Origin: Dryas octopetala | Taxonomy: Eukaryota > Streptophyta > Magnoliopsida > Rosales > Rosaceae | DNA: 64,000 nt | Direction of reading: 5' to 3' | Assembly (NCBI GenBank): GCA_963921425.1 | Contig: OY992836.1 | Location: 5,285,825-5,349,824, forward strand | Part shown: in pieces, positions 45,126 to 55,521 of the stretch | Position numbering within the stretch: position 1 is the first letter of the stretch | Layout of the letters: the number at the start of each line of letters is the position of its first letter | Made by a program: the position numbers and the translations under genes | The notes under the pieces: model-generated | Told to the model about the DNA's origin: nothing | Databases searched by the model: none | Seen by the model: the letters and a program-made list of their open reading frames with translations, nothing else

Positions 45126-47205
45126 CTAGGTATCCTCCTCACCATCGGACTCGCAGAGGAACGAGACATCCCAGTCCGGCCTCTTCGACCGGATCTCCTC
45201 CAGCAGCTCCTTGTACCCCTCGAACTGGGCATTGGCAAGTGCCTGCACGCTCGGTAATCCGGCCTGACGCCGAGACTCGACAGCCCTCCGCTCGGCAGCC
45301 TCGACGTCCCGCTGAAGGTCGTCAGCGAACTGGCCCAGCTCGGCCACCTTCTGCTCGGATGCAAGGAGCTCCTTACCGAGCCGAGCGACTTCTACCTCTT
45401 TCTCGGCCAGTTTGGACCGCAGACCCGCCGACCGATCGCGCTCGGCCTCCACCACCCGCTCGGCCTCAGCCAGCTTCTCCTTAAGCTCCTGGCTCCGTTC
45501 CCGAAGCCTTCCCATTGTCGCCTCGGCTTCCACGGCGGCATGGGCGGCTTCAAACTGCCTCATTGCGAGCTGCAAGAACAAAAGAGAAGGGTCATCACTA
45601 ATCCGAACCGAACGGATAGACGAAATCCGAAGTGAAAAAGACTTACCAACATGGCTTGCCGGGATGTGGTCAGAGCTTGGTAGCTGAAGCTCGGCTCGTC
45701 CTGACCGGCCCAGAGCCCCTCCCGCGCCTTCGCCGTCATCACGCGCTTGAGGCCCGAGACGAACGGCTCGATACGGGGGTCGACCTCCACCGTTTTCAGA
45801 GGCACCGAGCCCGAAGCTTCGGCATCCCCACCACCGGGCTCGGCCCGAGTTCTCTTCTCAGGACGAGGCTCGGTCGCCGGGCCCTTCCTTTTCTCCCCCT
45901 GCCGAGCTGGTCTCGTCACGGAGGGCCCAGGTCGGGCTGCGGCGGCGGCAGGCGCTGGTACCGGGATCGGCTCGACGGGCACCCGACCCGCAGCTTTCTT
46001 TTGGGCGCTCCTCTCCGCTTTCCTCCTGAGCCGAGCCTCCAGATCCGCCGAACTCATACCTCTCTCCGCTCTTGGGTTCCACCTGGGCACAAACCAGGAT
46101 ATTCCGCTCGACCTGATCTGGGTCTGCCCGAGCAAGAATTTGGTGGATAGGTATTCGGTCGGCGAGTCTCTGATCACGGCGATCTGATCCTTCAGCTCGC
46201 CTCGGAGTTTATATTTGCCCCAGCTTACTGCAAAGACGAACCCAAAAGGAGTTAGACAAAAAATAAAATATATATACAATTGTTACAAAAACATATACAA
46301 ATTGCCCTCGGATCGGCCCCAGCCCTCCAATGCCCACCTGGGATCCTAAAGGCTCTGGGAACCCGAGCCGGGGTGGGTTTGCTCGGATCGGCGAATTCCC
46401 AATCCCCGGAGACGAAGAAGTATCTCCTCTTCCAAGTCTTCTGGGAAGAAGGATTCCCAGTGAACAGCGGCCCCGAGTAGGCCTGCAGATTGTAGAAGCC
46501 GAGCTCGGTCTGCTTCGACCTCAGCGCATAAGAACAAAACAGGATATCCTTGTCCGGCACACACTTGTGCACTTTGTGCCACAAGATGTGCAGGGATAGG
46601 ATGATCCTGTACACGTTCGGGTTGAGCTGGTGCGGCGCCGCGCCGATCATAGCCAGCCAATCCTGAAGGAATGGGTGTAGGGGGAGCCGAACCCCGTTCT
46701 CAAACATCTCCGGGTACATGGTCACCCATCCCTTGGGGGGTCGGCTCGGCTTCTCCCTTTCCATCGGCAACCTCATCATTATGGCCTCGGGAACGGAGTA
46801 CCGAGCCCTCAGATCCTCGAGATGAAACTCGGTCATCTCGTTTGGGATCTGATCGGCTTTCCACGCCAACTCTTCATAAAAGTCCGGATCGATCAGACTC
46901 CCCATCACGGATCCGAGCCGATCCGAGGTCGACGCCTCGTGACCCCTGTCCCTTTCCTCCGAACCCGAGATATGTCTTCCCGGAATTCTTGGGCTCGGCT
47001 CGGTTTGGGCCTTCTCTTCATCGTCTCGGGGTTGCCGCACTCTACCTGGGTTCCGATCTAAGGTCGAGATGACCTCATTCAGCTCCTCGGACAGGCTATC
47101 CCAGCCTGCCTCCCCTCCTGGTGGGCTTCGGCTCATCTCGGCCTCGCTGTCCCCTTCGAAAGCATCCCCCGAACCGAGCCGATCACTCGAATCGGATTCA
47201 GACAT
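45126..47205 (-). CDS. Antisense three-exon gene of the Tat-type element (plant gypsy-associated protein with C-terminal coiled coil)
   Basis: Minus-strand exons 47205-46338, 46227-45647 and 45569-45126 (868, 581 and 444 nt) join in frame to 630 codons plus stop. The donors are CCCAG|GTGGGC and ATGTTG|GTAAGT; the acceptors are TTTGCAG|TAAGC and TTGCAG|CTCGC. The N-terminus is acidic and Ser-rich (MSESDSSDRLGSGDAFEGDS). A folded middle has NGVRLPLHPFLQDWLAMIGA, PHQLNPNVYRIILSLHILWH and TWKRRYFFVSGDWEF, like the plant domain known as 'putative gypsy type transposon'. Exon 2 has a basic, Pro/Ala-rich linker (GEKRKGPATEPRPEKRTRAE). Exon 3 is a long coiled coil (MRQFEAAHAAVEAEATMGRL onward). Unlike gag-pol it carries no nonsense codon. 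It is transcribed against the element, so its introns survive retrotransposition. Function unknown; a structural or regulatory role is a guess. Confidence 0.85.
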
Positions 47206-47519
47206 TGCTAAAACACCTTTTTTCTGTTTTTTCTCTCACTTTTTGGATCGAAAAGTGTCATTTTCAAGAACAAACCCAGAAAAACCCGAAAAACACAAAA
47301 ACTCAGAAATGGACAGAATCACTTACTGGTTTTTGTCCGGCCAATCTCTCCACCCCCTACACACTCGGAATCACCCCACCTATGAACGGAACTGGTCGGA
47401 GTCAAGGTCGGGCCACCACACGATCGACGGGGAGAGAGGGAAGTTCACGGTGAGAGAGAGAATTTCGCAGGAGAGAGAGTGAACTTCTGAAAATGAAGAG
47501 GAAGAGAGAGAAACAGCCA

Positions 47520-47526
47520 ATTTATA
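47520..47526 (-). promoter_or_regulatory. TATA box for the antisense gene
   Basis: On the minus strand GGGTATAAATTGGC places TATAAAT 315 bp upstream of the antisense ATG. It is followed by a CT-rich leader (TTTCTCTCTCTTCCTC) typical of plant transcription starts. This is a separate promoter, inside the element and not in the LTR. Confidence 0.6.
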
Positions 47527-47819
47527 CCCCATGCAAATCAGATCTCAGCCCTCCATTTCTGGCGCTTCAAATGCCAGATCTTGACACCTGTCAAGCATTC
47601 AAAAACACCCATAAGTGAGGTGACCCTTACGTTCCCCCATGCAGAAATCAAACGTCACTTCACCTGTCCCCGAGATATTTTGATCCAATCACAAGTCGCC
47701 TTGTGTTCGGATCTTCGGGAACATGGGTTTGTAGGGTTCGGCTCGGATCAAGTGACATGCCATCTTTGGGATTGTCTTTGCACTCCAACTTCCAATCCAC
47801 CACTGCTCGCTCGGATCGG

Positions 47820-47834
47820 AAGCTGGGGGACTCC
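47820..47834 (+). other. Polypurine tract of the Tat-type element
   Basis: AAGCTGGGGGACTCC immediately precedes the 3' LTR, with a GGGGGA core, as expected for plus-strand priming. Confidence 0.65.
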
Positions 47835-48897
47835 TGTTTGTGGGAAAATCCAAATCTATCCGAACAGCCAATCACGGATCGACACGTGGTTAGTCAAAAC
47901 CAACCTCGGTGTTGACTCTCAGTGGTCAAACTTTGACCTCCACATCATCGTTGACCAGCACTTCCTCTGCTAGCTCAGACCGGATCTCCACGCCGGGCCC
48001 ACCACCCCTGGTCCGAGCCGAACCTATGATCTTCCAGGGGATTGAGTGTCCGTCTTTCCACGGTCATCCCGGCTCGGCTCGGCGCAGGGGATGGTCTCTT
48101 TTCGAGTTCTGGCGTCGGCTAGTTAGGGCTCAGAAAGACCTCAGTTTACTGGATCAGCTCGGTCTGGAACCCCATGTCCGATCCGACCACACATAGACTT
48201 CATGTCAACGCATAAGAATATGTGCTTGTATCGGCTCGGCTCGGCTCTCCGCCGCCATTCCCGGGAAGATAACGCTGGGACGAACCGCCACACTTAAATG
48301 CACCTGACATAAATCTTCTGACAGAGGGAATGTCAGGCCTGCATTCATGACTACTGGGGCAGTTTGCCTGAACCTTCCAACCTTGCACTTAATAGGGCAT
48401 TCAATGCAGCATTGAATGCTGAGGAAGCAAGCAGCTGAACATGCAACTAGGTCTGGCCAGATACGTGGGTCTCTGACAACCATTCGTTCACATGCAGGTA
48501 ACTTAATCATTAAGTCTTCCTTTGCCTATATAAAAGGATCATGTATGCACAAAATGGGATCTAGCAATCTATGCATCTACCCACAAACACTTACACAAAA
48601 TTTCCACTCACCAAAGAGCTTACCCAACTTGCTGAGAATAACCCAGAACATTTACCTTGTTCTTTCTATTCTCCCAAGTTCATCCTCTGTTCTTCCTCAT
48701 CCACAATCAAACACCATCACTGATTTCATCATCGGAGTGTATTTGGCTGGTACCACACCGGTCCATCTCCTTTGATCTTTTTTTCTTTTGCAGGAAGATC
48801 TCAACCAACATCCACTTCATCATCCAGCAAAGCACCTGATCAGCCAGATCAGCTATTCTGAGTTGTTGCATCTACCTTACGAGAATTTGCATCAACA
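47835..48897 (+). repeat. 3' LTR of the Tat-type element
   Basis: 1,063 bp, colinear with the 5' LTR. A TATATAAA box at 48527-48534 points towards the GTE-like gene, whose ATG codons begin at 49145 or 49383. Followed directly by the target duplication GGACT. Confidence 0.95.
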
Positions 48898-49382
48898 GGA
48901 CTAATTAAACAGATAGTGAGTGAGCTTATTAATTAAGTTTCTATTATCTGATCAGCTAATTCATATATTCCAGTACTGTAGTCATTGCCGCCTCTTAGCT
49001 AGCTAGCTAGGGTTCTTTTACATATTTTTGATCTCTTGTATAGTTTAAATTTGTCAACGTGAGAATCAATCTACCAAAATATTACTCAAAGAAATTTTGA
49101 TCAACATTGATCAATATAGATCGATCTTTTTCAAGGAAAGAAGAATGCCGATGATGACTACTGTAAAGACATCTAAGATCGATTCATGGGTTTCTTTCAT
49201 CATCTGATGGTCATCTTAACTCTTTCAAGAAAAATCCGCAGATTATTTCTTCTTCATCTTCTTCTCATTCAACGAGACAAGTCTATAGGCGGCCCGAACT
49301 GGCGGCTGAAGCAACGTCTAAAGGTTTTAAGGATCTTCTTGTTCTTCCCAAACCAAAAGAGAATTATTCTTTAAAGAAAAAC

Positions 49383-49967
49383 ATGAAGCATGGACGACGG
49401 GGTTCATCTGATTTGGAGCTGATTAAGATTCTGGGTCAGGAAAAGAAGATGAAGACGGCAAAGACCATCGTGTCAAACATTGAAGGCGGCAAAGATTCTG
49501 GGTTGGGGTTTAGTAATCCTCCTCCTGTGGTTGTGGCGGCCTTGAAGAAAGTTGATGGAGCTGCTCATCATCAAGATCATGATCATGAACATGGATGCGC
49601 CGCCTCTTTTGTCGATGATCATCATGAAAAATTGAAGCATCTGTCACCGGCCAAGGCTACTCGGGTTGCCATGTTAAAGTCGAGATTTGCAGATACCATT
49701 TATAAGGCACACCACACTCTTCTTACTACTGCTACTACCAATAATGGTACTAATGGTGATCAAAGTGAAACGACGGAGGCCAAGATTGCAAGGTTTAGAC
49801 CGGCTGAAATTGCCAAAGCTAATGAGTTGATCAAGAAGCAACGACAAATAGATAGAGAAGCTGCCAGGCTTGCCCTCATTGAAATGGAAAGGAATGTTGT
49901 TGTTGAAGATAACTTCAGAACCATGAAAGAATTTGAGATGTTAATTTCTGGTGCCACTTTTAATTGA
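49383..49967 (+). CDS. GTE-like C-terminal-domain protein without bromodomain
   Basis: An open frame of 194 residues from ATG 49383 to TGA. The key region KHLSPAKATRVAMLKSRFAD then TIYKAHHTLL, and the end AEIAKANELIKKQRQIDREA, ARLALIEMERNVVVEDNF and MKEFEMLISG, correspond to the C-terminal part of plant GTE (BET-type) transcription factors (LSPxKAxRxAxLKSRFADTI ... REAARxALxxMExTV). The bromodomain and the canonical NET domain are absent. A His/Asp-rich stretch (HHQDHDHEHG) lies in the middle. The same frame is open upstream to about 49160 without an ATG, while an ATG at 49145 (MPMMTTVKTSKIDSWVSF) sits one base out of phase. Either the first part is frame-shifted or translation starts at 49383. 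Acidic and basic patches suggest a nuclear protein. Function unproven. Confidence 0.65.
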   Translation: MKHGRRGSSDLELIKILGQEKKMKTAKTIVSNIEGGKDSGLGFSNPPPVVVAALKKVDGAAHHQDHDHEHGCAASFVDDHHEKLKHLSPAKATRVAMLKSRFADTIYKAHHTLLTTATTNNGTNGDQSETTEAKIARFRPAEIAKANELIKKQRQIDREAARLALIEMERNVVVEDNFRTMKEFEMLISGATFN

Positions 49968-50088
49968 TCCTTTGCCAATAATATTGTAACCTATACATTG
50001 TGTAGCAGTACAGATCATAAATTTTAATTGATCCTTTGCAAAATGATATTGTAACCTACACTGTGTAGCAGTACTGATCATAAATTTT
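49959..50088 (+). repeat. 64-bp tandem duplication over the stop codon and 3' UTR of the GTE-like gene
   Basis: TTTTAATTGATCCTTTGC begins at 49959 and again at 50023, each followed by ATATTGTAACCTA and GTAGCAGTAC(A/T)GATCATAAA. The TGA stop lies in the first unit. A few substitutions and small indels separate the copies. Confidence 0.85.
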
Positions 50089-50235
50089 GGTAGTCAATTT
50101 ACCTTTTTGTTGATATTTTTGTATGGACAATACTAGGGTGTCCTAATTTTGTGCCATAATTTTGTGCGCGCCCCCAGTATATCCTTCAAGCTTAGCCATG
50201 TCTGTCAAGTCTAGCATGGACATAAAGTTCTTGTC

Positions 50236-53200
50236 TGAAACACCCCGAACCTCGGGCCCATGAAAATACTGAACATCAAACTGTTAAATCTGTTTTCTCT
50301 TACTTTTGAGCCATGCACAACAACGTAAGTAAATATAATTCTGTCAAAAACATTTTAAATAAATCTCTCTGGGTCCCACTGCATCGTCTTCTCCCCACTG
50401 CTTTCTCAGCCTGCTTAACCTACAAAACACAAATCATACACCACATCCATGGTGTACCAGGTTATACGACAAACCCGGTAAGCTCACTAGAGCTCGTATG
50501 AGTGAAGTGACATAATAATTGTTCTCAATAATTTTCTCAATCCCCAAACTCAAAAACAATCCACAAAATATCCATAATTACTTAATCACAAAACATTCCA
50601 CCACCAATCATCCAAGCATCAAGGTAATCAAAAACTCCTCATATGCACATCAAATCTCATCAATAATAATAATAAAGTATTCTTGTAAATCAATTGCCTA
50701 ATCGTTACTATTAACCTCAACATCAACCTCAAACATTCACATCCTAATTAATAACCTCATGGCATAATCACCCTCGCTTCCCTTCTCAAGCTTCAAACCT
50801 AAACCTTACCAAGTTCTAACCAGCCCAAGTCCTAACGAACAAAAGCCATACAACACACGGTACAAACAAACATCTATCCAATTTCACTCACGACGCTCTT
50901 TGAAACCCTCCAATTTTAAAACTATTTCTCAAATCCATTTTTAAGTCATCTCAAATCTGTGGTTCGAACTCTGAAGATTTAATAGTATTTTCAAGTTGTA
51001 AAACTGTTAAAATAACTGAAATAAAAACACAAAACTCTACTGAAACTGTCATTTAAAATATTTACTGTTGTAATTTCATTTCTCAAAATGCTCCACAAAC
51101 TGAAATCTCACGCCACACTAGTACCCGGGAAACTGCTGGTCATACACTGCCGAGTCATCTCTAGGCAAGTGCAGAGCAAATATACACCTGTGCTGGTCAT
51201 ACACCGCCGAGTCATCTCTAGGCGAGTGCAGAGCAATTATGTACCTGTGCTGGTCATACACCGCCGAGTCATCTCTAGGCGAGTGCAGAGCAATTATGTA
51301 CCTGTGCTGGTCATACACCGCCGAGTCATCTCTAGGCGAGTGCAGAGCAAATATACACCTGTGCTGGTCATACACCGCCGAGTCATCTCTAGGCGAGTGC
51401 AGAGCAATTATGTACCTGTGCTGGTCATACACCGCCGAGTCATCTCTAGGCGAGTGCAGAGCAAATATACACCTGTGCTGGTCATACACCGCCGAGTCAT
51501 CTCTAGGCGAGTGCAGAGCAATTATGTACCTGTGCTGGTCATACACCGCCGAGTCATCTCTAGGCGAGTGCAGAGCAAATATACACCTGTGCTGGTCATA
51601 CACCGCCGAGTCATCTCTAGGCGAGTGCAGAGCAATTATGTACCTGTGCTGGTCATACACCGCCGAGTCATCTCTAGGCGAGTGCAGAGCAATTATGTAC
51701 CTGCTGAAGGGGGTACTAGTATGGCGGTTTGAAACCGCTTCTGTATATCTCAATCAACCACCTCTCAAAACTACTCCTCCAGATAAAAACTGAAATTTAA
51801 ATCTTTCCATAAATTCGCTTAAATAAAATTATTCTCAAATTGTGAAAGCTGCTCGATTCAAACTCATTTTCTAAAGGACAGAAATTTCATTAATAAAACT
51901 TTCCCAAAATAATACCAAAACCTTTTTCCAGAAAACTGTCCATACTCAAATAAATCAAGAAAAGAGTTAAATTATAAAACGCACAAAACATTTCGAAAAC
52001 CAAGGATCCACTCACAGTCTACCCTGAACCATACTGAAACCTTTCTGAAATTGATCCCTACTCACGACCCTTCCTCACTTGTTTGACATTCCTACTCACA
52101 GTCTATTGTATGATAATTGCTAAATCCTCACTTAATCCCTTAGTCTCAATTTTCGTCAATTCCTTCTCATGGTCTGAACCCTATACTGGGCTTCCTTTAA
52201 CATAAAGCATCAACTCACACAAAACCGACGATTTATTAACGGTAGTACTCTACATTAAAAGACTGATACGTTTCACTCACAATTTATCTACGTAAAAGAC
52301 AGAAATATCCTTCACGGTGCCATTGCTCGGATACCAAATCCGGCAGCATAACGGCATCGTGAATGAGATTTCCCGAGCCCATGTACCTGTTAAGACCAGA
52401 CAACCAACATTTAAATATTCAGAGTTCACAACTTCCGTTCAACGACCAAAATGGACGGTAACCACCACGCACGGTGGCTGCCCAGCCCTAACAACACACA
52501 AACACTCACCAATATGCAAACAAACCCTAGAATTGGCCTTTAGATGTCCTGGGGAGGTTGATTGACAAGGAAAAATCACCCGACCCGCCGCCACAAGTGG
52601 CGGAGCCGACGGTGGCAGCGGCGGCACAAACTTAAAAATACCCAAATTCAACTCCACACAATCCTAATCATATAATTGAACCTTTAATTGCACAAAAACA
52701 ACACGAATTTGAGTCTAATTTCAAGATATTCGAAAATAACATAAACCATAAAATCGAATTTCTAAAATCTTAAAATTTAACATCAACACCTTAGGGGAAA
52801 GATTACCCGTACCTAGAGGATCGATTTTGTCAACTGGATCGATGGCCAATTTTCGCCGGAAACGCCGGAATCGGCGGCGGAAGCCGGCGGCTAGCTTGGC
52901 TTCCCGAGCTCATTGCTCCGTCGTGGAGCCTCGTATGGACGAACGGAGATCATGGTTGAACTCACCATGACGAGGGCAACAAAGCCCAGTAGGTCCGGCC
53001 ATCCAATTTCTGCCGGAACAGTGGAATCGCGGTGGTGCAGCCGCAACCCTTGTGGCGTCGAATCGTCGTCGTGGAGCGTCACCGTCGTGAGGGAAGGTCA
53101 TGGGCAGACTCGCCGTGGCCTGGGGAAGAGAACCCAGGTGGTCCGGCGCCGCAACTCCGTCGAAAAACACAGATCGCCGGCGGGGTGGCTCGGCCCTGTT

Positions 53201-53657
53201 TTGTGTCGTTTCTCCGTAGTGGGTGATCGGCCGGTGGAATGGAGTCCATAGGGAGAGAGAGGGGAGGGAGGCGATGGCGGCAGGCCAAAACCCGAGCCCA
53301 GCCGCCGTCGGACGCGCCGTCACGCGCCGGTGACAGGCGCGGCGAGGGTGAGGGGCGAGAGAGACTGGCACGGGGGGAGAGGAGAGAGAGAGTGCGGGGA
53401 GAGAGATGTAAATAATCAGAGAGAGAATATTCTAGAAAAAGGGAGAAACTTCTAGAAAAATTAAATTTTTTAAACCCAATTTGTCCATTTTACGAAATTG
53501 CCCCTCGCTTCAAACACCCATATCTTTTAAACCGTAACTCCGATTGACGCGTGCCGCGTGTCTACGAACCCGTGGACTCGAGACCTTCTCAACGTGCCCA
53601 AAGTCAAAGACGAAAGTCCATTATTTTTAAAAGTCAACTTTGGGTCGGGTCGTTACA
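50236..53657 (-). mobile_element. Large (3.4-kb) solo LTR of another Ty3/gypsy family
   Basis: On the minus strand it starts TGTAACGACCCGACCCAAAG, a common plant gypsy LTR beginning, and ends CGGGGTGTTTCA. A perfect 5-bp target duplication TTGTC flanks it (50231-50235 and 53658-53662). Inside are a GC-rich block (52850-53390), a GA-rich tract (53365-53430) and the 57-bp minisatellite. No primer site, gag or pol is present, so the length is that of one LTR. LTRs of 3-4 kb occur in some chromovirus lineages. The numerous open frames on both strands show no recognisable protein and look like composition effects. Confidence 0.85.
51133..51702. repeat. 57-bp minisatellite, ten units
   Basis: The unit includes GTGCTGGTCATACACCGCCG, AGTCATCTCTAGGCGAGTGC and AGAGCAA. 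Two variants differ at its end (AATATACACCT or TTATGTACCT) and mostly alternate: in order A B B A B A B A B B. The first unit has extra substitutions. The period is 19 codons without stops, which is why three reading frames stay open across it. Confidence 0.93.
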
Positions 53658-53662
53658 TTGTC

Positions 53663-54097
53663 ACAATAGTCAAAGTACGTTCTTGAGCCACCTAAATATA
53701 TCATATGCGCCTCATTTGCACGTATATTGAAGAATCGTCCCCCATGGTGCATCTCAATATATAGTAAAGTGCCCATCATAATTAATATATTATTTGCAAG
53801 TTAAAGCAAATTATAAATACACATAAATTTCATCCCTAATATTATTAGTTCTTTTCAAAAAAGCAATCACATAGTATCTGTACCATCCACACAAAAAAAA
53901 AAAAAAAAAAAAAATTTCCTTTTTGGATATGTAGACAATATGTAATTTAGTGTATTAGTTCAGATAGCTAAATTAATCACTATATTCATGGTAGAGAAGA
54001 GATATATATACAATTAGTTTTTGTTTGTTAACTTTTTGCTTGTATTTTAGATGCTTGGCTACCAAACTTCATGCGTGTTTATTTCAATCATTTTATA
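53663..54097. other. Intergenic, nothing recognised
   Basis: AT-rich with a long poly-A run (about 53885-53913). No coding similarity. Confidence 0.4.
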
Positions 54098-54596
54098 TCT
54101 GTTAGATGATAATTGTATTGGGCCTATTTTGATCCCTTAGTAACTAGGTTTAGTACTTGAGCCTTAAGCCTTAGGGCTTTATTTGTATGGCATGTATAAA
54201 TATCTTTGTTAATGAATGAGAAGAGCATGCAATTACATAAAACTTACATGCTTTCACAGCCCTAGGTTTTTTTTTTTTTTTTTGGCCCCTAGCTTCTCTC
54301 CCAATTCTTTTTGCTTCTTGCCTCAACCCTAGCCTTCTTCTCAGCTTCACCATGTCGACTTCCGCCTCCACTGCACCTGTTGCTCCCTCTTCTCTTTTGG
54401 GCCCCAACGTTGCTCACTTTTATCGCTTGACTAACTCCAACTATTTACTTCGGGTTAGTCTTATGCAGCCTTTTCTTGTGGTCCATGATTTGTGGAAGTT
54501 TGTGCATGGCTCCTTCTCCTCTCCTCCCGAATCCCTCCCACATGTTGAAGGCTCTGCTGCTAATACTTTTCCTACTCCCAACCTAGCATTTCAGGC
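54098..54596 (+). mobile_element. Older copia element, leader and start of gag (left part)
   Basis: TGTTAGATGATAATTGTATT at 54098 may be an LTR start. A CT-rich leader and an ATG at 54352 follow, with a copia gag N-terminus of the UBN2 type: MSTSASTAPVAPSSLLGPNV, then FYRLTNSNYLLRVSLMQPFL and NLAFQA. The frame is cut at 54596 by insertion of the younger copia element and continues exactly at 61059. Confidence 0.65.
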
Positions 54597-55496
54597 TGTT
54601 AGAACTTGTGGGATTAATTCCCACATAGAACATATATTTTAGTCACCTGAATTAGTAGGTGAGCCTTGGTCTGATGACTTACAAAAGAAGCAAAACAAAA
54701 TTGCATCTTTTGGTTTTGTGGTATTATCGGTTAGGATAAGACAAGTTAGTTACAATGAAGAGATGAGACTAATAGTTTGAATTCAAACAATCAGTTTCAA
54801 CTGTTTGTTCAAATAATCAGACACCAGTTACAACAGTTTGTTGAAATGATCAGACACAACTGCTTAGATCATCTCTTTATAAACACGACAACATATATAC
54901 CAGACCAGACTAATTAATTTTTTCCTCCAACTCTCTTCCCTCTTTTCTTTCTTAGAGAAACATAAAGTAAATTTTGTTAGAATATATTCAATTTTGCGTG
55001 CAAAGACTCGAATTGATAGTTATATCATGCAAGATAGACATCCAAGAATCTACTGCACAAGGTGTTGTTGTTGAATTTTCTATCTTAGGAGATTGCATTT
55101 GTAAGCCTCTATCAATCCTAAACAAGTTATGATTTCCAATTTTACTCCTACTCTTATCTTATTGCTTCTGGTTGTATTCGATTACATCATTAATATAGAT
55201 AGATAAACTATAATATTGTAGAAGTTGTAATCTATGTGTGATTACATTATCGATATATATATATATATATACAATAATTGTAGTTGCTTTTACTAATCTT
55301 ATATTATAGTTTGTAGTTGAATCGTTATACTTCATTATTAGTATTTTGATTTAATAATAACGTGTTGACTACATATGTAATATATTTTTAATATATATTA
55401 GCTTTTGTTTGTTTCTGATATATTAGTGCTACTACAAGTGTTGATTCCAGTTTTTCAATACTACTTATATCTCATATTAATTGATTGTTCCTAACA
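54597..55496 (+). repeat. 5' LTR of the copia element
   Basis: 900 bp, TG...CA. It includes TTATAAACACGACAACATAT (a TATA-like TTTATAAAC near 54890) and a (TA)n run at about 55255-55270 that is longer here than in the 3' LTR. Confidence 0.93.
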
Positions 55497-55521
55497 ATCT
55501 AAGACAGAAAAATCTTTTCAA

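Larger units (their letters stand above)
36688..48897 (+). mobile_element. Full-length Ty3/gypsy retrotransposon, Tat type, 12.2 kb
   Basis: The boundaries are supported by TG...CA LTR ends, two LTRs of 1,066 and 1,063 bp, and a perfect 5-bp target duplication GGACT (36683-36687 and 48898-48902). The internal order is primer site (37756), gag-pol on the plus strand (37837-43776), a 71-bp tandem array (about 43953-44384), an antisense three-exon gene (47205-45126) and a polypurine tract before 47835. The two RNase H domains, the long 3' region and the antisense ORF place it with Tat-lineage elements. The LTRs differ at about a dozen sites by eye (about 1%), so insertion was recent. Four nonsense codons make this copy non-autonomous for gag-pol. 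Confidence 0.95.

Noticed and set aside
44762-45364. 200-codon antisense open frame downstream of the antisense gene
   Set aside because: Overlaps exon 3 in another frame and is Arg/Ser-rich as expected for a shadow. The exon 3 frame has the coiled coil and the phase-correct acceptor.
51088-51793. Three long open frames (up to 214 codons) of 19-residue repeats on both strands
   Set aside because: They are produced by a stop-free 57-bp minisatellite inside a solo LTR. Openness in several frames at once and the absence of any family similarity argue against a gene.
52850-53390. Arg/Pro-rich open frames on both strands in a GC-rich block
   Set aside because: These are composition effects within the large solo LTR. 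No domain, no splice structure and no homologue are recognised.
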